Positions 14,574 to 23,012 of a DNA stretch of 42,119 bases are shown piece after piece; within the stretch, counting starts at the first letter, position 1; each line of letters opens with the position of its first letter. Below the pieces are notes generated by a model that was given only the letters and a program-made list of their open reading frames with translations, was not told where the DNA came from and did not search any database. The stretch is from CAVTWJ01 sp963849485 (GTDB taxonomy: Bacteria > Oederibacteriota > Muellerivitia > Muellerivitales > Muellerivitaceae): the NCBI GenBank assembly GCA_963849485.1, contig CAWKIF010000137.1, positions 1 to 42,119 of the forward strand, in the 5' to 3' direction. The translations under genes and the position numbers were made by a program.

Positions 14574-14601
14574 TTCTCCACGAAGGGGATCCTGGGTGGA
14601 A
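14574..14601 (+). repeat. Cassette-boundary palindrome, copy R13
   Basis: TTCTCCACGAAGGGGATCC and GGGTGGAAA are a drifted but recognisable copy, 11 bases after the GNAT stop. It is the last copy in the window. Confidence 0.55.
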
Positions 14602-14675
14602 AGAGATAATAGGCAATAGGAGAACGGGAGAGTTTCCGTGAAACCAACCCAAGGCGCCTGGGCTAAAAAGGGCGT

Positions 14676-15857
14676 TTAAATAAAATATCCCTCGTTGGCT
14701 CCGGTGGTATCGTCGCTGGTTCCGCCGCTTGGCTTCGGTTTCGAGCGGAGGTTCGTGACCGATCCCTCCATTTTTACGGCATGGGAACTATCGACCTTTT
14801 TCGAAAACTCATCTATATTTTTTTCCATCAGGCTATATTCGGATTTCTTGAGAACTCTTTTCCACTCAGGATCGCTGGCCAAGGGGATGTCGGGCTTCAA
14901 TATCAAAAGCGGAAAGTTGGATAAAGAGGGCGGAATAGGAACACCCGTCTTTTGGGCCCATTGGACCAAAAGGGTAATAACGGTGGTATTCAATTCTTCA
15001 AGGGCCGGATATTTATTATCCAAATTCTTTTTATCAATGGCCGTTATCAGAACTTGCTTGAACTTATTGGCCATAGTGTCAAACCGGTCCTTTAATTCCG
15101 GGTCGTAGTCCTGGCCGGCGGGGGGGGGGGCGGGGGTAGTTTCGGGTTTTTTATCGAAAAACCGGACCGTGGCCTGCTTGATCCCGTGGATTCGAATATA
15201 AAGTTGTAAGCCCAGGGGAGTGGGAGCCATATTGATATTTTTTTCCTCCTTTTGGCTTTCCTTCTGGAGCAAGCCCATTCCCTTCAAGTGTTCCAATTCC
15301 CGGTCGAGCCGGGCCATCGCCTCACCCTCGAAGAGGACCTTCAAATGGTCGAAGGACGTCATGAGGTTTTCCGCCTGGATCTGCCCATTTTCACCGTCGC
15401 GTTTTTTTGAGTTCAATACGCCATAAGCCAAAAGCTTCAGTTCCAGGGAGGACATTCGTCTCAACAAACTCATGAAAAGCAAATTTTCGTCGGAAGCGCC
15501 CATGGGCGAAGTCCCCGATACCAGCAGGCCCGCCCAATAATTCTGGATTTCCTCTTCCCCGCACCAGGAGCCCACCTCGAGAACAGGCTGGATCAAACGA
15601 GGATGGATCTGGTCGCCCGTATCGGGCTGGGTGATATTCAGCAGGCGGTTGGCCTTATGCAGGATTCGAGTCAACTGGACGGCCCGCCCCTCACTCATGA
15701 GGCTCCTCAAGGCAAGGCTGATTTCCTCAACCGCGCCGGGGCAAAACCTTAAAAGAAAAGCTCCCGCGCCCGCGATATGTTTTTGGGTCGCTAGGCGGAT
15801 GGATTCGCTCATCCCCGTGGACCCGAATGCATCGGGCAATGAGTTGTTTTCAATCAT
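14676..15857 (-). CDS. Cytosolic protein resembling DUF4393 (Abi-alpha) proteins
   Basis: The 393-residue protein has no signal peptide or membrane segment. The stretch HPRLIQPVLEVGSWCGEEEI (residues 85-104), followed by QNYWAGLLVSG, resembles the DUF4393 (Abi-alpha) signature in which an L-x-P-L segment and acidic turn precede a conserved W-A-x-L-L. The next part, LLRRMSSLELKLLAYGVL, also fits. Residues 220-250 are a Pro-rich linker, and the remainder (DRFDTMANKFKQVLITAIDK) is helical. Some DUF4393 proteins were linked to abortive phage infection; the assignment here is by resemblance of a short motif only. It runs opposite to, and just beyond, the last cassette repeat. Confidence 0.4.
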   Translation of the reverse strand: MIENNSLPDAFGSTGMSESIRLATQKHIAGAGAFLLRFCPGAVEEISLALRSLMSEGRAVQLTRILHKANRLLNITQPDTGDQIHPRLIQPVLEVGSWCGEEEIQNYWAGLLVSGTSPMGASDENLLFMSLLRRMSSLELKLLAYGVLNSKKRDGENGQIQAENLMTSFDHLKVLFEGEAMARLDRELEHLKGMGLLQKESQKEEKNINMAPTPLGLQLYIRIHGIKQATVRFFDKKPETTPAPPPAGQDYDPELKDRFDTMANKFKQVLITAIDKKNLDNKYPALEELNTTVITLLVQWAQKTGVPIPPSLSNFPLLILKPDIPLASDPEWKRVLKKSEYSLMEKNIDEFSKKVDSSHAVKMEGSVTNLRSKPKPSGGTSDDTTGANEGYFI

Positions 15858-16073
15858 CCCTTCGTCCTTTACGGTTTAACGACCCCGTCCTTAGCAAAAC
15901 AAACTTAGCATCCCATCACCGCCCCTGTCCATTTGGGCATTATTCTAGACTTTCTGTAAAAGTATTGTCACTTCCGAATCGGTATATTGACAATGCGGTC
16001 CTAAATATAGTTGCAATTCCATTTCAAATATTCATACTTTTACGGGTTAACCTGAAAACATAAGGGGGTTTTT

Positions 16074-17468
16074 ATGAGGCGTATGGCTTGGCTGTTGGTC
16101 GCGTTACTTTCAGTATCCGGGATGACCCTTTGGGCGCAAAACGAACGGGGAAACGGACGGGCTGAAGGGACCTCTTCGGCGCCCGCCGCTCATCCTGCCA
16201 CTCGGCCTGCCGCCCGTCCAGCCGCGCAGGCTCGGCCGGCTCCCGTGTCGTCCCAGGCACCGGTGGTCATCAACATGAACCGGGGCACCAGCGGGGGGCA
16301 TAACCGCAACTTCCCCTCCCAACAGCCCGTTCAACGGCCCGCCCAGCAGCCTTCCCAGGGCGCGGCCCCGGCCCAAAGGCCCCAACAACAGCCTTCTTAT
16401 GGCCAACTTCATTGGAACGCCCCGGCGGCCCAACAGCCCCAACGCCGGCAGGCCCCGTCTTATCAGCAGGTTCAGCCCTGGGCGCCTTCCAACCAAGGGC
16501 GTGTCAATTCCCGGCCGAACCCCCAGCCCTACCGCGCCCCCGGCGTGAACGCCGCGGTGGCGGTTCACCACCACGCCTATACCCAAGGCTATGTCCGCAA
16601 GAAGCTCCAAAAATTAGGGGTCACCGCCGAGCCCAACCTGATCACGGACCGGGCGGAAATGATCCACACCGACCGGGCCCATTCCATCATCGCCATGCCC
16701 CGTGAGGGATTTGATCACCGGCCGATCAGCGGTGGGGTTGTCTCCCCCCGGCATTTCAACGACCCCGTGGTTCGGGACCGGATGCGCCTGCTGGAGGGGG
16801 CCGATTGGGGGGATCGTATTAACGGACTTTGCGTGAGCGAAAACATGCCCGGCCATTATTACTGGCACCAGGACAACGGCTTTAACTATTGCCATTACCT
16901 GGACGGGAACGGATACCATTGGTGGGGCTGGTACGCGGGAGATCAATACTTCTGGACCCGCTACTACGGCTCGCGCTGGTGGTGGTACGATTCGGATAAC
17001 GACCGCTGGTGCTTCTGGAACAACAGCTTCTGGTGGTGGCAGGACCCCTACCACGTCGGCGACCTTTACTGCTACAACAACGACACCTATATCCCCTGCA
17101 ACTCGGCGGAAGACCAGGTGGTCGTGACCCAGCCTGCGCCCGCCGATTCCAACGAGCACGATATCCTCAGCGCCGACGGCACCCGCGTCGTCAAACTCTT
17201 CGGCGACAGCGAGGACGCTTTCTTATACGATACGGCCAACCCGCCTACCTTCGACCCCGTCTACCTGGCCTCGGGCGTGAAGAGCGTGAGCTATTCGGAC
17301 GTGCTGAACGGCCGCCCGCTTCAGATCATCCTGACCCTGAACGACGGTTCCTACGACATGTTCGACAACTACGGCAACCCCTACAACCCCGGGACCAACG
17401 ACGCCGACCAGGCCGCGCAAAACTATGACCAGGGGCAGGGCGATACGCCCAACCCGCCTGGGCAATAA
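16074..17468 (+). CDS. Secreted protein with Pro/Gln-rich linker and Trp/Tyr-rich domain
   Basis: The 464-residue protein begins with a signal peptide (RRMAWLLVALLSVSGMTLWA, cleavage after WAQ or so). Residues 25-170 are a low-complexity Ala/Pro/Gln/Arg-rich region (QQPVQRPAQQPSQGAAPAQR). Residues 255-342 are extremely aromatic, for example YHWWGWYAGDQYFW, SRWWWYDSDNDRWCFWNNSF and WWWQDPYHVGD. A C-terminal 110 residues (DILSADGTRVVKLFGDSEDA) look like a soluble beta domain. Short aromatic repeats of this kind suggest carbohydrate or peptidoglycan binding, but I know no exact family. AAGGGGG precedes ATG 16074, and a strong terminator follows. Confidence 0.7.
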   Translation: MRRMAWLLVALLSVSGMTLWAQNERGNGRAEGTSSAPAAHPATRPAARPAAQARPAPVSSQAPVVINMNRGTSGGHNRNFPSQQPVQRPAQQPSQGAAPAQRPQQQPSYGQLHWNAPAAQQPQRRQAPSYQQVQPWAPSNQGRVNSRPNPQPYRAPGVNAAVAVHHHAYTQGYVRKKLQKLGVTAEPNLITDRAEMIHTDRAHSIIAMPREGFDHRPISGGVVSPRHFNDPVVRDRMRLLEGADWGDRINGLCVSENMPGHYYWHQDNGFNYCHYLDGNGYHWWGWYAGDQYFWTRYYGSRWWWYDSDNDRWCFWNNSFWWWQDPYHVGDLYCYNNDTYIPCNSAEDQVVVTQPAPADSNEHDILSADGTRVVKLFGDSEDAFLYDTANPPTFDPVYLASGVKSVSYSDVLNGRPLQIILTLNDGSYDMFDNYGNPYNPGTNDADQAAQNYDQGQGDTPNPPGQ

Positions 17469-17500
17469 AGTATTTAGGTAGTTAAAAGTGAGTTCTCAGA

Positions 17501-17532
17501 GACCCCGGACCTTAGGGCCGGGGTCTTTTTTT
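17501..17532 (+). terminator. Intrinsic terminator between converging genes
   Basis: GACCCCGG and CCGGGGTC form a perfect 8-base stem with a 9-base loop (17501-17525), followed by seven T. It ends the secreted-protein transcript. The stop codon of the opposite-strand gene (17512-17514) lies in its loop. Confidence 0.9.
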
Positions 17533-18960
17533 ATTGGGGATCTTCCAATCGTAATGCAAGCGCAGTTGGGGCGGTTGGGAAAGTTTTCCGGAAACGACCG
17601 AGGCTCCCGTGGGGTTTTCCCCGCTCGCGGGCGGCGCGAAAAGGCGGATGAGCAAGGGTTTCTTTACATCCCATACGGCGGCGGCGGGTGTCAAATCCAC
17701 CCATTCCACCCCCGGCTTCTTGTAAACCCAGCGGTTACCCGCGGCGATCATCAGGTTTTGTTCCTTCTCCAGTAATAATTCCAAAATGACGGGGCGTTTT
17801 TTCAAGGGCAGTTTCCAACCCACCCCCACCGAATCGTCCGAGGCGCGCCATTGGGTTTTTAAGGGGCCCCGGAGCTTTTTCCAGCTTTCTTTTGGTTGGA
17901 AATAGGGGTCTTGGATGATCTTTCGATAGTCTTCCATGAAAGGCGTAGGCCATCCGTTTTGGGGGTTGTTGGGATCTTCCCTTTCCAGCCCCAGCCGGGC
18001 CCGGTCCCGGAACTGGTAATAGGTGATGCCGGTGAGATAAGGGGGTTTCTCCCTCAAGACCTGGCGGTAAAAGCGGACCATGAGGTTGCGTTGTTCCTCT
18101 TCCCCGCCCACATTGCCGTCGGCGTTGAATTCGCCGATCTCAAGTCCCCTTTTCATCCCCGCCAGGGCGCAAAACCGATGGTGGATACCTTTTAATTGTT
18201 TCCAAATATTCCCAAGGGACTCATGGGTGTAGTTTTCCCAGACGTGTTCCGGATCGGTGCGTTTATAGGGCCAGGCATAATCGAGGGTCACGTATTTGTC
18301 GGTGGACCAGAGGTCGGCGGCCTGCAGGATGGGAGCCAAAGCCTTTTCCTGTTCCAAGGTCCCCTTTTTAAAATCGATCACCTTACCCCAACAGCTCATC
18401 AGCTGAATTTCGGGCGCCTCTTTTTTAAGCACCTTCGAGAAGCGCACGAAAAAGTCCGCCACCTGGGAATAGCTATAGCGCCGGTTGAAGCTGAACCAAA
18501 AGCCGTCGCACTCGTGGTTGAGCCTCAGGCGCAGGCGGCCGAAGGGCTTCAGCTGCCGGGCGATGACCCGGATATGGTCGTCAGGCACCACGCAATCCAT
18601 GGTCAGGGTGAGGGTGACCTCCTGGGCGTGGCGGCGGACATCCCGCATCTGCTCGAAGGCCGGTCCGGTCCGGTCGCCTTTCGGCCCCCCCGTGAAGGGG
18701 AAATAGTCGTCATAGGGGTAGGGCCAGGGTTTCAGGCCCTGCGGCGGGTGGGCGTCGGAGGCCCGCATTGGCCAGCCCTTATCGAAGGGGTAATAGCAAA
18801 ACATCAGGTTGATCGACCGGTGGGGGCGCCCCAGGGTGGTGAGGACATGGTCCTGGTCGACGTATTCGCCCCTCTCGCTTCCGTCTCCCAGGTCGAGCGA
18901 GCATTTGGCCGGGGATAGGGTGACTTGGTAGGGGTTCTTCAGGGGAACGAGAGGGGGCAT
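17512..18960 (-). CDS. Glycoside-hydrolase-like (clan GH-A/GH26-like) protein
   Basis: The 482-residue protein lacks an obvious signal peptide. RLRLRLNHECDGFWFSFNRR (around residues 150-170) is the kind of motif in which clan GH-A barrels carry the acid/base Glu (NHE), followed by an aromatic platform and YSYSQVADFFVRFSKVLKKE as the next helix. GLEIGEFNADGN (around 270) offers the second Glu, the nucleophile position at the end of a barrel strand. The layout most resembles GH26/GH39-type endo-glycosidases. The C-terminal 130 residues look like a beta-sandwich. Substrate and export are not clear. The gene converges with the Trp/Tyr-rich protein gene. Confidence 0.6.
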   Translation of the reverse strand: MPPLVPLKNPYQVTLSPAKCSLDLGDGSERGEYVDQDHVLTTLGRPHRSINLMFCYYPFDKGWPMRASDAHPPQGLKPWPYPYDDYFPFTGGPKGDRTGPAFEQMRDVRRHAQEVTLTLTMDCVVPDDHIRVIARQLKPFGRLRLRLNHECDGFWFSFNRRYSYSQVADFFVRFSKVLKKEAPEIQLMSCWGKVIDFKKGTLEQEKALAPILQAADLWSTDKYVTLDYAWPYKRTDPEHVWENYTHESLGNIWKQLKGIHHRFCALAGMKRGLEIGEFNADGNVGGEEEQRNLMVRFYRQVLREKPPYLTGITYYQFRDRARLGLEREDPNNPQNGWPTPFMEDYRKIIQDPYFQPKESWKKLRGPLKTQWRASDDSVGVGWKLPLKKRPVILELLLEKEQNLMIAAGNRWVYKKPGVEWVDLTPAAAVWDVKKPLLIRLFAPPASGENPTGASVVSGKLSQPPQLRLHYDWKIPNKKRPRP

Positions 18961-19070
18961 AGGGTTCGATCTCCAGGGGAATCAGGCAACCCTGAGATTG
19001 TATTCAAACGACCCGGGATGCGCATCATCTAAAAAACGGGAACGCTTTTATAAGTAAAGGAGAAAGACAA

Positions 19071-19180
19071 TTTTCACCGCGAAGACGCTAAGAACTTCAA
19101 TAGTCAGAGTTTTGATAAACGGCGTAAATCCAAATCTATTATTAGGATTTTCTTAGCATCTTGGCGCCTTGGCGGTAAAT
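19071..19180. repeat. MITE-like element family 2, copy 1
   Basis: TTTTCACCGCGAAGACGCTA at the left and its complement ending CTTGGCGCCTTGGCGGTAAA at the right form imperfect terminal inverted repeats of about 25 bases around about 60 AT-rich bases. It shares only its ends with the copy at 25204-25402. Confidence 0.65.
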
Positions 19181-19202
19181 ATTGGTTTATTTCTTTATAA
19201 AC

Positions 19203-19233
19203 AAAAAAAGCCGCCGGGGTTCCGGCGGCTTTT
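19203..19233. terminator. Bidirectional intrinsic terminator
   Basis: Perfect stem GCCGCCGG/CCGGCGGC (19210-19229) with a 4-base loop, A run before and T run after, so it can act on both strands. It mainly serves the minus-strand gene at 19245-19556. Confidence 0.85.
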
Positions 19234-19244
19234 GCGGACTCTTT

Positions 19245-19556
19245 TTATCTTCCCTCACAAACTTTAAGCTGGTCCAGGGCCGCGTTGATGGCCTGGATGG
19301 CATCCGCCTTGTGCCCGTGGAAATCATCCGCCGCGTTCCACAGGGTATGTTTGGCGTTCTGCAGTTGTTTGGCGGCCTTCCAAATCATCGGCGTATGGCG
19401 CCTCATCCCCGCCCTAAAATCAAAATGGGCCTGGTCGTCGCCCCCGACGTTGACGTTCAAGTTGAATCCGTCCGCTTTCACGGCCGCCGGCACCGCCATC
19501 AGGCCGATCAAGGCCAAACCCAAGACCCCGACCTTGACTTTATTAGAAACTTTCAT
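19245..19556 (-). CDS. Small secreted helical protein
   Basis: The 103-residue protein has a signal peptide (KVSNKVKVGVLGLALIGLMA; cleavage probably after VKA). The mature part has a stretch with NLNVNVGGD, then a helical section with HTPMIWKAAKQLQNAKHTLW and AADDFHGHKADAIQAINAAL. The L-x-x-A...A-x-x-D-F-x-G-H pattern is one I have seen in small periplasmic proteins of uncertain role; no enzymatic motif is visible. Likely periplasmic. A bidirectional terminator follows. Confidence 0.6.
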   Translation of the reverse strand: MKVSNKVKVGVLGLALIGLMAVPAAVKADGFNLNVNVGGDDQAHFDFRAGMRRHTPMIWKAAKQLQNAKHTLWNAADDFHGHKADAIQAINAALDQLKVCEGR

Positions 19557-19665
19557 GAAACCCTCCCCTTTAAGTTGATTTCTTAATCGGCGCTTGAATC
19601 AACGCCAAAATTAAGACGGGTGGGGGATTCGGATAGTTAGTTGTACTTATCCATGTTCTCGTAAA

Positions 19666-21255
19666 TTAAGCGGAAAATTCCCCGTTAATTGATAAGTCAA
19701 AGGTAAATCCTTGTCTGGTTTTCTCATTTTTCACGAAACGCACCATTGCCTCGACCAGGGCCGGAAGCGTGTGGGGCTTCGCCTCCACCGAGACTTTGCC
19801 GCCCCAAAAGCGGACGCTATGGGCAGTAACCGGGCCCACCACGGCGATCTGCAGGCCCTTGGATATTTTTTTACGCTGGGCCGCGGTGAAGACGCCGTAG
19901 AAATGATCGGCGGAGGAGGAAGAGGCGAACACCAGCCAATCGACCCCGCCCTCTTTCAGGAAGAGGGTGTGGAGCTTTTGGCGGGATTCTTTCGGCATGC
20001 GGTTCTCATAGAGCGGCCAAACCGTGACATGGGCCTTTTGGGCCTGGAGGGATTTTTCAAGCACTTCCCGCCCCTCCTTCGCCCGGGCAAATAATATTTT
20101 CTTCCCTTCCAGGCTCTTCCCCATTTTTTTAAAGGCCCGGACCAGGCCTTCCTGCTTGTAATCCTTTGGCACAAGGTCGGCCCGCAGGCCGTATCGGCCT
20201 AGGTCCCGGGACGTGGCCTCGCCCACGCAGGCGATCTTCAGATGCGACAGGGCCCTTAAATCCAGCTTGGAAACGGCAAGGTGGGCGATGAGGGTTTCCA
20301 CCGCGTTGACGCTGGAGAGGACCAGCCAGTCGAAGCCGGATAAATGCTTGAGGATCTTCAAACCCTCCGCGCTCAAGGGCATGGGCACGATCTCGATGGT
20401 GGGAATCTCGATCACTTCCGCGCCCTGGTCTTCAAGCATCTGGGTCAGAAAGCTTGCCTGTTCCCGGGTGCGGGTGACCAGCACCTTCCGGCCCGAAAGG
20501 GCCTGGGGCTTAAACCAGCTCAAGGGTTTCATCAATTCCACCACCTTTCCCATTACGACCGTACAGGGGGGCACCAGGCACGCCTGTTGAACCTGCCGGG
20601 CCACCTTGCCGAGCGGACCCACGACCTGTTTCTGGGCGCCCGTGGTGCCCGACTGGACCACCGCCACGGGGGTTTGGGGGTCCTTGCCCTCCTTTAGTAG
20701 TCTCGCGCAAATGCCGGGCAGGGTGTGCAGACCCATCAGGAACACCAGCGTGCCTTCGGTTTTCGCCAGGTGGGCCCAATCGACCTGGGTCTCGTTCTTT
20801 TTGGGGTCCTCATGGCCGGTAACGATGGTCAGGGTTGAATTGAATTCACGGTGGGTGACCGGGATGCCCGCATAGGCCGGAACGCCGATGGCGGCGGAAA
20901 TCCCCGGCACGATCTCGAAGGGGATGCCCGCGTGGGAAAGCGCCAGGGCCTCCTCGGCCCCCCGCCCGAAGACAAAGGGGTCTCCCCCCTTCAATCGAAC
21001 CACGATCTGCCCCCGCCGGGCCCTTTGGATCATCAGGTCATTGATGGCCTTTTGGCTGAGCGCGCTCTTTTTGGAGCGGTGGCCCCGGAAGATTTTCTCG
21101 GCTGAAGGAGGGATCAGATCGAGGATTTTCCCTGGGATCAAGGCATCGTAAATAACGACTTCCGCCGCTTCCAAGCTCTCGACCGCCTTGATCGTCAAGA
21201 GCCCCGGATCGCCCGGGCCCGCGCCGACGAGAATAACTTTGCCGAAGGTTTTCAT
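19666..21255 (-). CDS. Uroporphyrinogen-III C-methyltransferase fused to uroporphyrinogen-III synthase (CobA-HemD)
   Basis: The 529-residue protein is a two-domain fusion. Residues 1-245 are a siroheme/cobalamin methyltransferase: KVILVGAGPGDPGLLT, GGDPFVFGRGAEE and PGISAAIGVPAYAGIPVTHR bind S-adenosylmethionine and the tetrapyrrole. Residues 260-510 are uroporphyrinogen-III synthase (KVLVTRTREQASFLTQML, then DWLVLSSVNAVETL and IACVGEATSRDL). HemD closes hydroxymethylbilane to uroporphyrinogen III, and CobA methylates it twice toward precorrin-2. The fusion serves both heme and siroheme branches. It is the last gene of the heme operon and starts at ATG 21255, overlapping the preceding stop. 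Confidence 0.93.
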   Translation of the reverse strand: MKTFGKVILVGAGPGDPGLLTIKAVESLEAAEVVIYDALIPGKILDLIPPSAEKIFRGHRSKKSALSQKAINDLMIQRARRGQIVVRLKGGDPFVFGRGAEEALALSHAGIPFEIVPGISAAIGVPAYAGIPVTHREFNSTLTIVTGHEDPKKNETQVDWAHLAKTEGTLVFLMGLHTLPGICARLLKEGKDPQTPVAVVQSGTTGAQKQVVGPLGKVARQVQQACLVPPCTVVMGKVVELMKPLSWFKPQALSGRKVLVTRTREQASFLTQMLEDQGAEVIEIPTIEIVPMPLSAEGLKILKHLSGFDWLVLSSVNAVETLIAHLAVSKLDLRALSHLKIACVGEATSRDLGRYGLRADLVPKDYKQEGLVRAFKKMGKSLEGKKILFARAKEGREVLEKSLQAQKAHVTVWPLYENRMPKESRQKLHTLFLKEGGVDWLVFASSSSADHFYGVFTAAQRKKISKGLQIAVVGPVTAHSVRFWGGKVSVEAKPHTLPALVEAMVRFVKNEKTRQGFTFDLSINGEFSA

Positions 21256-21824
21256 GAATTAATACTTTCCTTTATTACAACGACCGTTCCAACCTTACAA
21301 AAGGTCTTAATCTCATCAATTTCGGAATCGGTCACAGCGATACAACCTTTTGTCCAGTCCCACAATAGATGTAAATGGCCTAACCATTCTAATCCGTTTT
21401 TCAAACCATGAATTCCAATAACGCCACCCAAATTAGTGTCACTTGGGGGAACTTCACACTTTATTTCTGCTTCTTTAATTCTGGTAAATTCCTTTTTAGA
21501 TATAAGTCCACTTTTTAATCCATCAAAGGCATCTTGTGTGTCTGGATATCCCAAATAAATAAAAAAATGAAAATGACTAGTGCTGTTCATAGCAACAACG
21601 TGGTAAACACCTGCAGGGGTTTTATTATCGCCCCCTATCATCCTTTTCCCTAAACCACCTTTACCAACAGAGCATTTATATTCCTTTACTGTAGTATCTC
21701 CATCTTTAACCCTAAGTAAGTGCTTATCTTTAATTATTTCCATGGAAAAATCCTTAGCATCAACTCGCCCAACCGTCAAAAACGGTATTAATAAAATCAA
21801 AATATATTTGAAAATAAATCCCAT
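21252..21824 (-). CDS. L,D-transpeptidase (YkuD) family secreted protein
   Basis: The 190-residue protein has a signal peptide (KYILILLIPFLTVGRVDA). A YkuD domain follows: VKDGDTTVKEYKCSVGKGGL, then NKTPAGVYHVVAM, GGVIGIHGLKNG and WDWTKGCIAVTDSEIDEIKT. The last two hold the His and the catalytic Cys (TKGC) of L,D-transpeptidases, which form 3-3 peptidoglycan crosslinks or attach proteins to peptidoglycan. It is visibly more AT-rich than the operon around it and unrelated to heme synthesis, so it was probably inserted. Its TGA overlaps the ATG of the CobA-HemD gene, so it may be coupled to it. Confidence 0.88.
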   Translation of the reverse strand: MGFIFKYILILLIPFLTVGRVDAKDFSMEIIKDKHLLRVKDGDTTVKEYKCSVGKGGLGKRMIGGDNKTPAGVYHVVAMNSTSHFHFFIYLGYPDTQDAFDGLKSGLISKKEFTRIKEAEIKCEVPPSDTNLGGVIGIHGLKNGLEWLGHLHLLWDWTKGCIAVTDSEIDEIKTFCKVGTVVVIKESINS

Positions 21825-21848
21825 GGTTCAACCTTCACAGTTAATGGT

Positions 21849-21995
21849 GTCATTGCGAGGAGCTGCCCCAATCGGGGCGTTCAGTGACGTGGCAATCCCA
21901 GTTCGTCTTTCGTTTTCGTCTGTTCTACAAGTCAACCTCGAACACCCACCATGAACTGGGATTGCCGCGCCGCAAAATTCGCGGCTCGCAATGAC
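21849..21995. repeat. Extragenic palindromic element (GTCATTGCGAG family)
   Basis: GTCATTGCGAG at 21849-21859 pairs with CTCGCAATGAC at 21985-21995, and inside them GGCAATCCCAGTTC pairs with GAACTGGGATTGCC. The whole 147-base element folds into one long hairpin. It resembles a dispersed extragenic repeat seen in many bacterial genomes, and lies directly upstream of the AT-rich L,D-transpeptidase gene. Confidence 0.8.
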
Positions 21996-22047
21996 TTCAA
22001 AACAATAACCATCAAACTAACTCATTCCCCTTTTTCTTATTAGGCTC

Positions 22048-22976
22048 TTAGGTTCTTCCGAAATCACTCAAGATTTGCCTCGCGCCGTTTTCGAGGAATT
22101 TATTCGCGAGTTTCTCACCCAGGGCCAAAGGGTTGTCCTTCAAGTCGCTGACCTGGTCCCGGAGGATGGCGTTTCCCTTGGGGTCGGCGATGACGCCGGT
22201 GAGGGTCAAGACTTCCCCCTTCAAGGTCGCCAGGGCGCCGACCGGCACCCGGCAGCCGCCCAGCAAAGTCTTGAGGAAGGCCCGCTCGGCCATGGCGCAG
22301 ACCCTGGTATCGGGATCATTCAAATGGCGGAGTTTTTCCAGTAATTCATGGTCGGTTGCCCGGGCCGTGACGGCCAGCACCCCCTGGGCGGGGGCGGGCA
22401 CCATGATCTCGGGTTCCAATATTTCGGTGATTTCGGATTCGCGGCCCAGGCGCTTCAATCCCGCCGAGGCGAGCAGGATGGCGTCCACCAACCCTTCCCT
22501 CATCTTGCGGATGCGGGTATCTACGTTGCCCCTCAAGGGCACCACTTCCAGGTCGGGACGGGCGGATCGGATTTGCGCCTCCCGCCGGGGGAGCTGGTGC
22601 CGATTTTGGAGCCGGTGGGTAGTTGGGCGAGGGTTTGCCCGGTTCGGGAGATCAGGGCGTCCCGGGGGTCTTCCCTCTTTATTAGCGCCGCATAAACGAT
22701 TCCGTGGGGCAGGGTGGTGGGCACATCTTTCAGGCTGTGGATGGCGGCCCGGATGGAACCGTTCAAAAGAGCGTCATCCAATTCCCGGGTGAAGAGGCCC
22801 ACCGGGATGCCCTCCATGCTCGCGTCGGGGTTCTGCAGTCCCCAGGTATCGCCTTGGGTCTTCAAGACGCTCAGTTCGACCTGATCGCCTGGTAGAAGCT
22901 TGGCGATCTGATCCCGCACTATTCCCGCCTGGGCCAGGGCCAACTGGCTTCCACGAGTGCCGATGAAAAGGTTCAA
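22048..22976 (-). CDS. hemC: Hydroxymethylbilane synthase, one frame break
   Basis: Porphobilinogen deaminase joins four porphobilinogens into hydroxymethylbilane. The N-terminal part starts MNLFIGTRGSQLALAQAG and holds AIHSLKDVPTTLP. The C-terminal part has VPLRGNVDTRIRKM, VPAPAQGVLAV and LLGGCRVPVGA, whose Cys carries the dipyrromethane cofactor. The two parts are in different frames; one base is missing at about 22591 within TSSPG/RREAQIRS, where family members read T-S-S-L-R-R. Read through, it has about 309 residues, normal length. It follows hemA in the operon. Confidence 0.93.
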
Positions 22977-23012
22977 GAATATCCCTCGACCAGGATGAAA
23001 TGAGAGAGGGCT

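Noticed and set aside
1..14601. CRISPR array
   Set aside because: The repeats are separated by hundreds of bases of coding sequence with uneven spacing, and no cas genes are present.
1..14601. Classical integron with attC sites
   Set aside because: The repeats have TGTCCAC and GTGGACA ends rather than RYYYAAC and GTTRRRY, and no intI gene is in the window. The layout is cassette-like, but the site is not attC as known.
18196..18918. A 240-codon plus-strand frame
   Set aside because: Antisense to the glycoside-hydrolase-like gene; no ribosome-binding site and low-complexity composition.
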